A DNA stretch of 6,390 bases from assembly GCA_004556985.1 (NCBI GenBank), contig SFFC01000125.1, positions 1 through 6,390 of the forward strand. The letters are read 5' to 3'. Both the position numbers and the translations under genes were made by a program. Each line of letters begins with the position of its first letter. Position 1 is the first letter of the stretch. The notes under the pieces are model-generated. The model saw only the letters and a program-made list of their open reading frames with translations, was not told the origin of the DNA and searched no databases. Of the stretch, positions 1-5,065 are shown piece after piece. The stretch is from Clostridiales bacterium (GTDB taxonomy: Bacteria > Bacillota > Clostridia > Christensenellales > Aristaeellaceae).

Positions 1-12
1 TCGTTTTTGTTT

Positions 13-546
13 TCAAACGCCCATGCCCTGCCTCCCCAGCCACGCGAGCACGCGCTCCACGGCCCGCTCGGGCGTCTCGTCGTTGTCGAGCGTGAAGGCG
101 GCGTAACGCGCATACGCGGGCAGGCGGGCGTTGTAGAGCGCAAGCAGCTCCTCGCGGCTCTTCTGCCCGGCGATGGGCCGGTTCTGGCGGCGGGAAATGG
201 AGGCATAACAGGCGTCAAAGCTGCGGCGCACGTGGATGATCTTCGTGTGCTGCGCGAGCAGGCGAGCGTTGCGCTCGAAGGTGAGCACGCCGCCGCCGGT
301 CGAGATCACGGCGTGCTCAAGCAGGGCGGCCTCGCGCACGACCTCGTGCTCGCGGTCGCGGAAGTAGGCCTCGCCGCCGATGGCGAACATCTCGGGGAGG
401 GTCATGCCCGTGCGGCGCAGGAGCAGCTCGTCCGTATCCACATAGTCATAGTGAAGCGCCCTGGCAAGGCGCTTTCCCAGCGTCGTCTTGCCGCAGGCCA
501 TGAAGCCGCACAGCGTAAGCGACGGCGGATTGCTGATCGTATTCAC
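13..546 (-). CDS. aroK: Shikimate kinase (AroK/AroL family)
   Basis: This cytoplasmic enzyme phosphorylates the 3-hydroxyl of shikimate with ATP, in the pathway to chorismate and aromatic amino acids. The 177-residue protein has the usual length of a stand-alone shikimate kinase and every family landmark is present. The P-loop is GFMACGKTT at residues 14-22, with Ala-17 where Gly is more common. The shikimate-binding Asp pair is D37-T-D39. R63 lies in the IGGEAYFRDRE segment, the STGGGV loop is at 82-87, the lid Arg is R123 in RQNRPIAG, and R141 lies in YNARLPAY. The start is GTG at 546-544, chosen because an AAGGAAG ribosome binding site (561-555) sits 8 nt upstream and the P-loop falls at the expected distance from the N-terminus. 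The stop is TGA at 15-13. It is transcribed divergently from the tct operon and has no functional link to it. No other aromatic-pathway gene is visible, but the window ends just beyond its stop. Confidence 0.95.
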   Translation of the reverse strand: MNTISNPPSLTLCGFMACGKTTLGKRLARALHYDYVDTDELLLRRTGMTLPEMFAIGGEAYFRDREHEVVREAALLEHAVISTGGGVLTFERNARLLAQHTKIIHVRRSFDACYASISRRQNRPIAGQKSREELLALYNARLPAYARYAAFTLDNDETPERAVERVLAWLGRQGMGV

Positions 547-579
547 AGGAAAGGCTTCCTTTCAACATTTTGTCATCCC

Positions 580-608
580 AGTATAGCAAATTAATCGGAA
601 ATGTTCAA
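580..608 (-). promoter_or_regulatory. Sigma-A type promoter for aroK
   Basis: Read on the minus strand, TTGAAC (608-603) is followed after exactly 17 bp by TATACT (585-580), with a TGC extended -10 element directly before it (588-586). Transcription would start near 573, giving a leader of about 27 nt before the GTG of aroK. The spacing and extended -10 make this a convincing vegetative promoter, although no start site has been measured. Confidence 0.72.
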
Positions 609-672
609 TTCGTTTTTTGAAAAATTTTGACATTGCAGAAAAAAAGAAAGCGATTGACTTGACAAAAAGTGG

Positions 673-701
673 TTGATCATTTAGGAGAATTGTGCTATAA
701 T
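673..701 (+). promoter_or_regulatory. Sigma-A type promoter for the tctCBA operon
   Basis: TTGATC (673-678) and a perfect TATAAT (696-701) are separated by 17 bp, with an extended -10 TGC at 693-695. Transcription would begin near 708, about 37 nt before the tctC ATG at 745. An A-rich stretch (roughly 640-670) lies upstream, as expected of a promoter with UP-element-like enhancement. The -35 overlaps the small palindrome TGATCA (674-679). Several TTGAC motifs lie just upstream and could be regulator boxes or alternative -35 elements, but only this one has a correctly spaced -10. Confidence 0.8.
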
Positions 702-744
702 TTCCGCACTTGGTAATTTTACAGAGGAAAGAAGGAATTCCCCC

Positions 745-1709
745 ATGAAAAAGCTCTGCGCAATTCTCCTGATCGCCGCGCTCTGCCTGTGCGCCGCGCT
801 GGCGCTGGCCGAGTATCCCGACCGCCCGATCACGATGACCGCACGGTCGCCGCGCTGCTGGAGGAGCAGCTCGGCCAGTCCATCACCGTCGTCAATCAGG
901 GCGGCGCCTCCGGCAGCATCGGCTGCCAGTACGTCTATGATCAGGCCGCCGACGGCTACACGCTTCTGGTCACCGCCGAGACCATGGGCACCTACAAGAC
1001 GATGGGCGTTTGCGACTTGGGCTATGATGACTTCTCGATCATCTCCCCGCTCGTCGGCGACCCGAAGATCATCGTCGTGGGCAAGGACTCCCCCTACAAC
1101 ACCCTGGAGGAGCTGCTCGACGCGATCAAGGAAAACCCCGGCAAGGTCACCATGGCGCACTCCGGCCCCGGCGGCTCCGGCCACAACCAGGGTCTCGTGC
1201 TGGGCGTCTTCGGCTACGACGTGGCGATGATCAGCTTTGACAGCGGCAATGCCGCGCTGCTGGGCGTCATCGGCAACCAGGTCGATTTCACCAACCCCAA
1301 CATCTCTACGCTGGGCAGCTACATCGAGAGCGGCGAGGTCAAGCCGCTGGCGGTGTTTGCCTCCGAGCGCCTGGAGGCCTATCCGGACATCCCGGCGTTC
1401 ACTGAGGTCGTGCCGGAGGCCGCGAACTATCTGGATATCCCGTATACCGTGCTGACCCTCTGCGTCAAGGCCGGTACGCCGGATGACGTCGTCGCCGCGC
1501 TCAAGGCCGCGACGAAGGAAGCGCTCGCCACCGACACCTGGCAGGAGTTCGTCCGCGCGAACGCCGCGAACCGCATCTTCGAGGAGTACACCACCGACGA
1601 GGAGATCAAGGGCTTCTACGACCACTGGCAGTCCGTCGTCTGCTGGATGCAGTATGACGCCGGCGTGGCCCCCGTCAGCCCGGAGACCTTCGGCATCGAG
1701 CGCCCGTAA
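745..1709 (+). CDS. tctC: TctC-family solute-binding protein of a TTT carboxylate transporter, broken by an out-of-frame deletion near codon 32
   Basis: This is the extracytoplasmic binding protein of a tripartite tricarboxylate transporter (TctC/Bug family), which captures a carboxylate for TctA/TctB. From ATG 745, preceded by AAGGA at 732-736, the frame reads a signal peptide MKKLCAILLIAALCLCAALALA and then EYPDRPITMT, the normal mature start. At about 840 the reading shifts: the family sequence resumes in another frame as RTVAALLEEQLGQ and runs 289 codons to TAA 1707-1709. That part carries typical TctC features: NQGGASGSIGCQ, DGYTLL, a DSPYNTLEELLDAIKENPGK segment, the GPGGSGHN loop and the ERLEAYPDIPAFTE region. 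About 13 residues, corresponding to the family's VPF-x-AGG-x-TD ligand loop, are missing, so about 40 nt were lost. As read, the gene cannot make a full protein; an internal GTG at 789 would give a product without signal peptide. The signal peptide ends in ALA with no recognisable lipobox. It is first in the operon with tctB and tctA. Identity is sure; real pseudogene versus assembly error is open. Confidence 0.85.
833..848 (+). other. Deletion/frameshift junction in tctC
   Basis: Upstream of about 840 the coding frame is that of ATG 745, ending ...ITMT. From 840 the coding frame is that of CGC-ACG-GTC, beginning RTVAALL. In intact TctC proteins a stretch of about 13 residues rich in Gly, with a conserved Asp, separates these segments. 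The junction therefore marks a loss of about 40 nt, which is not a multiple of three. Its exact edges cannot be fixed without an intact homologue. Confidence 0.7.
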
Positions 1710-1730
1710 ACGCGCAGTGCAAATCGACGA

Positions 1731-1763
1731 CTGCCCGGCTGAAAAACGCCGGGCAGTTTCCTT
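1731..1763 (+). terminator. Hairpin between tctC and tctB (attenuator or stabiliser)
   Basis: A perfect 9-bp stem, CTGCCCGGC (1731-1739) with GCCGGGCAG (1748-1756), encloses the 8-nt loop TGAAAAAC and is followed by TTTCCTT. It starts 22 nt after the tctC stop and ends 31 nt before the tctB start. The T tract is short and interrupted, so it should terminate only partly. It would let more binding-protein mRNA than membrane-subunit mRNA accumulate, or protect the tctC 3' end from exonucleases. Confidence 0.6.
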
Positions 1764-1787
1764 GAACAGCCGACCGAAGGGAGAACC

Positions 1788-2288
1788 ATGAAACATAAAG
1801 CCTTGCAAAACCATGCGCTGCAGGAGGGCGTCTTCTTCCTGCTGATGGGCGGCGCGCTGCTCGTCTACGGGCTTGACAGCCACAGCAAGTCCTTCAACAA
1901 GGACTGGACGCAGTCCGCGTATCTGTTCCCGGTGATCGTCGCGCTGCTGCTGGGCGTGCTGGCGGTGATGCTCCTCGTGCAGGGTGTGCGCCAGAAGGAC
2001 GCGCAGCAAGCCGCCGGTGGGGAGAGCCTGCGCGTGCTGGTCGTCCTTTTGCTGACACTGGCCTACTACGCGGCGCTGGCGCTTATCAGAATGCCGTATT
2101 GGGCACTGACGGTATCGTCCCTGACGCTGACGCTCTCCACCTTTGAGGTGGCGACGTTCGCGTTCCTGCTGGTTCTGATGCTCTATCTGGGCGTGCGCAA
2201 CCGGAAGGTGCTGGCCAGTGTGCCGCTGGCGACGACGGTGTTCCTCAGCATCCTGTTCCGTACAATGCTGCGCGTCCTGCTGCCGTAG
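1788..2288 (+). CDS. tctB: TctB-family small membrane subunit of the TTT carboxylate transporter
   Basis: This is the small integral membrane subunit that pairs with TctA in the cytoplasmic membrane. TctB proteins are poorly conserved, so the assignment rests on size, topology and position. The 166-residue protein has hydrophobic segments at about 14-28, 43-66, 82-100, 106-135 and 143-164. The polar stretch SHSKSFNKDW lies between the first two, and SAYLFPVIVALLLGVLA matches the typical TctB pattern of a Phe-Pro at the start of the second helix. The ATG is preceded by AAGGGAG (1777-1783). It lies between tctC and tctA, and its TAG stop (2286-2288) overlaps the ribosome binding site of tctA, indicating close translational linkage. 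The frame is intact. A different small membrane protein is unlikely in this context. Confidence 0.85.
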   Translation: MKHKALQNHALQEGVFFLLMGGALLVYGLDSHSKSFNKDWTQSAYLFPVIVALLLGVLAVMLLVQGVRQKDAQQAAGGESLRVLVVLLLTLAYYAALALIRMPYWALTVSSLTLTLSTFEVATFAFLLVLMLYLGVRNRKVLASVPLATTVFLSILFRTMLRVLLP

Positions 2289-2297
2289 GAGGAGCCC

Positions 2298-3782
2298 ATG
2301 GCCGATATTCTTTCCGTTCTGAGCGTGAAATTCGTTCTTCTCGTGTTCCTGGGCTCGGTCGCCGGCCTGTTTGTCGGCGCGATTCCGGGCCTCTCCGTCT
2401 CCATGGCCACGGCGCTGCTCGTCTCCATCACCTATACCTGGCAGACGAACGACGCGCTGGCGATGGTCATGGGCGTCTACGTCGTCGGCGTGTTCAGCGG
2501 CGCGGTCTCCGCGATCCTGATCAACATTCCCGGCGCGCCCTCCTCCGTCGTGACGACGCTGGACGGCTACCCGCTCGCGCGCAAGGGGCAGGCGTACAAG
2601 GCGCTGTATGTTGCGACGATCTACTCCTTCATCGGCAGCGTATTCGGCCTGGCGGCGCTGGCGCTGCTGGCCAAGCCGGTGTCCAATCTGGCGATCAGAT
2701 TCCGGCCGATGGATTACTTCCTGCTCTCGCTGTTCGGCTTGGCGACGGTCGGTTCCGTCACCTCGAAGAACTACGTCAAGGGCCTGATTTCCGCGGCGCT
2801 GGGCCTGATCATCAGCATGATCGGCCTTGATCCGTTGGTCGGCACGCCAAGGCTGATCTTCGGCGTCTCGCAGCTGCGCGCCGGCATCAGCACGGTGCCC
2901 GCGCTGGTGGGTCTGTTCGGCTTTGCCGAGGTGCTCAGCGTCATCTTCGACGGGCACATGAGCCAGACGGTCGAGCGCATGGGCCGCGAGCGCATCCTCC
3001 TGCGCAACGTGCTGCGTCACTGGAAGATCGCGCTGTATTCCTCCGTGCTGGGCACGCTCGTGGGCGCGCTGCCGGGCGCGGGCGGCCCCGTGGCGGCCTT
3101 CCTCTCCTACAACGAGGCCAAGCGCCTGATCAAGCACCCGGAAACGCCCTTCGGCGAGGGCGCGGTGGAGGGCATCGTGGCGAGCGAATCCTCCAACAAC
3201 GCCTGCATCGGCGGCGCGCTGATCCCGATGCTGACGCTGGCCGTGCCGGGCGACGCGGTCACGGCGATTATCCTCTCCGTGTTCTATGTGCATGGCCTCA
3301 AGCCCGGCCCGATGTTCATCCGCGAGAGCGCGAGCTCCTTCCACGCGATCCTGCTGGCGAGCTTCATCGCCTGCGGCGCGCTGCTGGTGCTGGGCCTGCT
3401 GGTCGCCCCGAGGATCAGCAAGGTCATCTCCGTGCCCAAGAATATCCTGCTGCCGATCGTCACCGTGCTGTGCGTGGTGGGCGCGTTCGCCTGCAACAAC
3501 CGGCTCTTTGACGTGGGCCTGATGTTCTTCTTCGGCCTGGTCGGCTTCCTGATGCGCCGCCGCGGCTACCCGGCCGCGCCGATGGTGCTCGCGCTGGTGC
3601 TGGGCAAGACGATGGATTCCAACTTCCGCCGCGCGATGGCGCTGGCTGCCGTGGCGGACAACCCGCTGCTCTCCCTCTTCGGCTACCCGATCACCGCGTT
3701 CCTGCTGGTGTGCACGGTGCTGGTCGTGCTGGGCAACATCCCGGCGGTCAAGCGCATCGCCCTGCGCCGGAAGCGGATTTGA
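2298..3782 (+). CDS. tctA: TctA-family large membrane subunit of the TTT carboxylate transporter
   Basis: This is the large channel subunit, which moves the carboxylate (citrate or another di- or tricarboxylate; substrate not predictable) with an ion gradient. The 494-residue protein is full length for TctA and hydrophobic throughout. It shows the internal duplication of the family: GAIPGL at 27-32 is mirrored by GALPGAGG at 256-263, and NIPGAPSS at 76-83 by the TLAVPGDAV segment at 313-321. Other landmarks are TTLDGYPLARKGQA (86-99), YNEAKRLIKHPE (271-282), the EGIVASESSNNACIGGALIP region (291-310) and HGLKPGP (332-338). The ATG at 2298 has an AGGAGG site at 2287-2292, 5 nt upstream and overlapping the end of tctB. 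The stop is TGA 3780-3782 and a strong terminator follows. The frame is intact although its partner tctC is broken, so either the tctC lesion is recent or artefactual, or another binding protein in the genome serves this channel. Confidence 0.95.
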   Translation: MADILSVLSVKFVLLVFLGSVAGLFVGAIPGLSVSMATALLVSITYTWQTNDALAMVMGVYVVGVFSGAVSAILINIPGAPSSVVTTLDGYPLARKGQAYKALYVATIYSFIGSVFGLAALALLAKPVSNLAIRFRPMDYFLLSLFGLATVGSVTSKNYVKGLISAALGLIISMIGLDPLVGTPRLIFGVSQLRAGISTVPALVGLFGFAEVLSVIFDGHMSQTVERMGRERILLRNVLRHWKIALYSSVLGTLVGALPGAGGPVAAFLSYNEAKRLIKHPETPFGEGAVEGIVASESSNNACIGGALIPMLTLAVPGDAVTAIILSVFYVHGLKPGPMFIRESASSFHAILLASFIACGALLVLGLLVAPRISKVISVPKNILLPIVTVLCVVGAFACNNRLFDVGLMFFFGLVGFLMRRRGYPAAPMVLALVLGKTMDSNFRRAMALAAVADNPLLSLFGYPITAFLLVCTVLVVLGNIPAVKRIALRRKRI

Positions 3783-3807
3783 ATCGAAAAACATGATTTC
3801 CGGATAT

Positions 3808-3852
3808 GAATCTCCCCTGCAGGCCCGTCCCGCATGGGAGATTCGTTTTTTT
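3808..3852 (+). terminator. Intrinsic terminator ending the tctCBA operon
   Basis: A perfect 9-bp stem, GAATCTCCC (3808-3816) with GGGAGATTC (3836-3844), is extended inside by TGC/GCA (3818-3820 with 3832-3834) after one mismatch. It is followed by G and a run of seven T (3846-3852). It begins 25 nt after the tctA stop. Stem quality and T tract make it a classical Rho-independent terminator, so genes downstream need their own promoter. Confidence 0.9.
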
Positions 3853-3915
3853 CATTTTTGGTGCTGACCACCGCCTCGCGCATCATCCGAAGCTCGTCTA
3901 ACGACGGCCAAAGGC
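3853..3915 (+). other. Junction where the sugar-binding gene has lost its promoter, start and signal peptide
   Basis: Between the operon terminator and the first recognisable binding-protein residues there are only about 60 bases. Within them I see no -10/-35 pair, no ribosome binding site and no hydrophobic signal-peptide coding in any frame. In the binding-protein frame a TAA lies at 3899-3901. A short palindrome CGGCC-AAA-GGCCG is at 3905-3917. An intact locus would need a promoter, a leader and about 20-25 signal-peptide codons here, so a substantial piece (probably 100 nt or more) appears to be missing. Confidence 0.65.
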
Positions 3916-4840
3916 CGCAATCGCTGCCGGCGCCAAGGCCCGTCTGGATCCGTACTCCGCCGAGAACAAGATCAAGATCGCCTACATCGCCCACGACATC
4001 TCTACCCCCAACAACCAGGGCTGGCTCGAGGGCATTCAGCGCGAGTGCTCCGCGTGGGAAAACATCGAGATCCTGCAGTATGATGCGCAGGAGGATGCCG
4101 TCAAGCAGGCCTCCTACGTGACCGACGCCGTGAACCAGGGCTGCGCCGCGATCATCCTGCAGTGCTCCGACGGCACCGCGCTCGCGCCCGCCGTCGACGA
4201 GGCGGAGGCCGCCGGCGTTCCGGTCGTCACCGTGAACCTGGACGCGTACACCGTGCACTCCGGCCTGGTCATGGCCGTGGACTACGACGCGGGCCGCATG
4301 GCCGCCGACGAGATGGCCAAGCAGATGGGCGGCAAGGGCAACGTCGTCATCATCGAGGGCGTCGCGGGCCTGAGCCGCACCGACAACCTCGAGCAGGGCT
4401 TCAAGGATACCATCGCGAAGTACCCGGACATCAAGGTGCTCGACGCGCAGCCGGCCAACTTCCAGAAGGAAACCGCGACGACCGTCATGAACTCCTTCAT
4501 GCAAAACTATCCGGAGATCAACGGCGTGTTCGCGATCAACGACGCGATGGCCGAGGGCGCCGCGCTGGCCGTCGATTCTGCGGGCAAGACCGGCACCATG
4601 TTCATCTGGGGCGCTGACGGCGAGAAGGATGCGCTGACCATGATCGAGAACGGTCAGATGGCAGGCACCATCTACACCAACAGCTGGGACGAGGGCTCCA
4701 CCGCCGCCAAGCTGGCCCTGTTCCTCATCGACTCCGAGTACAGCTACACCTGCCTGACCAAGACGCCGCAGATGATCATGGAGTGCGTCGTCGTCACGAA
4801 GGAGACCGTTGGCAGCATTCCGGAGGCCGACCGCTGGTAA
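3902..4840 (+). CDS. Sugar-binding protein of a ribose/galactose-type ABC transporter (Peripla_BP_4-like), 5' end missing
   Basis: This is the extracytoplasmic ligand-binding component for the permease and ATPase that follow. The open frame gives 312 residues with no valid start; the only candidate start a gene caller would find is an internal GTG at 4118, which would remove the first lobe. Numbering from 3902, clear family sequence begins at KIKIAYIAHDIS (23-34), then GWLEGIQ, a VNQGCAAIILQ segment, GVPVVTVNLDAY, GKGNVVIIEGVAG, VFAINDAMAEGAALA and a FIWGADGEKDAL segment, ending in PEADRW. This is the two-lobed RbsB-like fold. The ribose-ligand Asp-Arg of E. coli RbsB (as I recall its numbering) corresponds here to N112-L113, while the hinge-region Asn (N213) and Asp (D239) are kept, so the ligand is probably not ribose. 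The signal peptide, start codon, ribosome binding site and promoter are all absent. Either a true 5'-truncated pseudogene or an assembly gap would explain this. Family identity is firm; substrate is unknown. Confidence 0.85.
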   Translation, partial: RRPKAAIAAGAKARLDPYSAENKIKIAYIAHDISTPNNQGWLEGIQRECSAWENIEILQYDAQEDAVKQASYVTDAVNQGCAAIILQCSDGTALAPAVDEAEAAGVPVVTVNLDAYTVHSGLVMAVDYDAGRMAADEMAKQMGGKGNVVIIEGVAGLSRTDNLEQGFKDTIAKYPDIKVLDAQPANFQKETATTVMNSFMQNYPEINGVFAINDAMAEGAALAVDSAGKTGTMFIWGADGEKDALTMIENGQMAGTIYTNSWDEGSTAAKLALFLIDSEYSYTCLTKTPQMIMECVVVTKETVGSIPEADRW

Positions 4841-4863
4841 TCCGGCGCACAACAACCATTCCG

Positions 4864-4901
4864 GCTGAACCGGGACTGCTCACCGGCAGCCCCGGTTCAG
4901 C
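4864..4901 (+). terminator. Hairpin 1 after the sugar-binding gene
   Basis: An 11-bp perfect stem, GCTGAACCGGG (4864-4874) with CCCGGTTCAGC (4891-4901), continues after an A/C mismatch into CTGC/GCAG (4876-4879 with 4886-4889), with loop TCACCG. It begins 24 nt after the stop codon. What follows is TTGTTGACA, a poor T tract, so 3'-end stabilisation of the binding-protein mRNA or partial termination is more likely than full termination. The central 29 nt are repeated exactly in hairpin 4. Confidence 0.6.
4869..4897 (+). repeat. 29-nt direct repeat, copy 1
   Basis: This 29-nt stretch, beginning ACCGGGACTGCTC and ending GCCCCGGTT, occurs again without mismatch at 5007-5035, a period of 138 bp. 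It forms the core of hairpin 1, including the loop. In this copy the stem is lengthened outward by GCTGA/TCAGC, which the other copy lacks. Confidence 0.9.
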
Positions 4902-4904
4902 TTG

Positions 4905-4933
4905 TTGACACAGGCCAGGTTTTCTTGTTCAAT
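4905..4933 (+). promoter_or_regulatory. Possible promoter inside the gap before the permease
   Basis: A perfect -35 TTGACA (4905-4910) is followed after 17 bp by TTCAAT (4928-4933), which matches the -10 consensus at four of six positions. If active, it would give the permease and ATPase genes their own transcript with a leader of about 125 nt containing hairpins 3 and 4. The weak -10, which is also part of a stem in hairpin 2, keeps confidence low. Confidence 0.35.
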
Positions 4934-4962
4934 GCTCCCTTTTTCGCAGGGAATGCTTGAAC
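4927..4962 (+). other. Hairpin 2 in the gap before the permease
   Basis: An interrupted stem-loop: GTTCAA (4927-4932) pairs with TTGAAC (4957-4962), then after an internal loop TCCCT (4936-4940) pairs with AGGGA (4948-4952) around TTTTCGC. No T tract follows; hairpin 3 starts at the very next base. It is weaker than its neighbours and could be a structural part of a leader RNA. Confidence 0.45.
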
Positions 4963-4993
4963 GTTTTCTCCCCCGAGGGGAGAAAACCCTTTT
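4963..4993 (+). terminator. Hairpin 3, terminator-like
   Basis: A perfect 11-bp stem, GTTTTCTCCCC (4963-4973) with GGGGAGAAAAC (4977-4987), closes on the 3-nt loop CGA and is followed by CC and TTTT (4990-4993). The stem is strong but the T tract is short and offset, so partial termination or attenuation fits better than full termination. Confidence 0.5.
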
Positions 4994-5006
4994 GTCGACA
5001 GTCTGC

Positions 5007-5035
5007 ACCGGGACTGCTCACCGGCAGCCCCGGTT
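5007..5035 (+). repeat. 29-nt direct repeat, copy 2
   Basis: Exact second copy of the repeat at 4869-4897. Here it is flanked by CTGC upstream and by extra T residues downstream, so the same core now resembles an intrinsic terminator. The identity covers loop as well as stem, which points to a recent duplication or a mobile repeat family rather than independent selection for a stem. Confidence 0.9.
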
Positions 5036-5038
5036 TTT
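5007..5038 (+). terminator. Hairpin 4, terminator-like, just upstream of the permease
   Basis: ACCGGG (5007-5012) pairs with CCCGGT (5029-5034), continuing after a mismatch into CTGC/GCAG, and is followed directly by TTTT (5035-5038). An alternative fold is possible, because a second ACCGG at 5020-5024 can pair with the same CCGGT arm (5030-5034) around loop CAGCC. It lies 28 nt before the permease start. Together with hairpins 1 and 3 it would lower expression of the membrane and ATPase genes relative to the binding protein. Confidence 0.6.
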
Positions 5039-5048
5039 GTCATTGAGG

Positions 5049-5055
5049 AAGGAGG
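5049..5055 (+). promoter_or_regulatory. Ribosome binding site fixing the permease GTG start
   Basis: AAGGAGG is a near-perfect Shine-Dalgarno sequence ending 10 nt before GTG 5066. No ATG in the permease frame has comparable support, and the GTG start puts Lys and the first membrane helix directly at the N-terminus as expected. Confidence 0.8.
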
Positions 5056-5065
5056 AACCGCAAAC

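Noticed and set aside
7..594. A 195-codon plus-strand frame over aroK
   Set aside because: Shadow of aroK; the minus-strand frame has all shikimate kinase motifs and its own promoter and ribosome binding site.
645..658. A possible catabolite-response (cre) site, AGAAAGCGATTGAC
   Set aside because: The centre resembles the CcpA consensus but the first base and the last two positions mismatch, and symmetry is poor.
681..3794. A 1037-codon open frame on the minus strand across the whole tct operon
   Set aside because: It is antisense to three recognisable transporter genes. Its translation is rich in Arg, Gln, His, Asp and Ala with no domain pattern, as expected when GC-rich codons are read on the opposite strand.
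3834..4121. ATG at 3834 as the true start of the sugar-binding protein
   Set aside because: The ATG is inside the terminator stem-loop and in a different frame from the binding-protein sequence; its product (MGDSFFSFLVLTTAS...) turns into a Ser/Arg/Pro-rich shadow.
3683..4855. A 390-codon minus-strand frame opposite the sugar-binding gene
   Set aside because: Antisense shadow of a GC-rich gene. A short part over 3846-3903 (LDELRMMREAVVSTKNEK) looks more protein-like and could be the tail of a lost convergent gene, but it has no stop there, runs on through the terminator and matches no family I recognise.
4869..5035. CRISPR-like or mobile-element ends from the 29-nt repeats
   Set aside because: There are only two copies in direct orientation 138 bp apart, with hairpins and no repeat-spacer periodicity, no transposase and no target-site duplication visible.
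4841..5065. A known riboswitch or T-box leader in the structured gap
   Set aside because: I could not match any conserved riboswitch core or T-box motif; only simple hairpins are supported.
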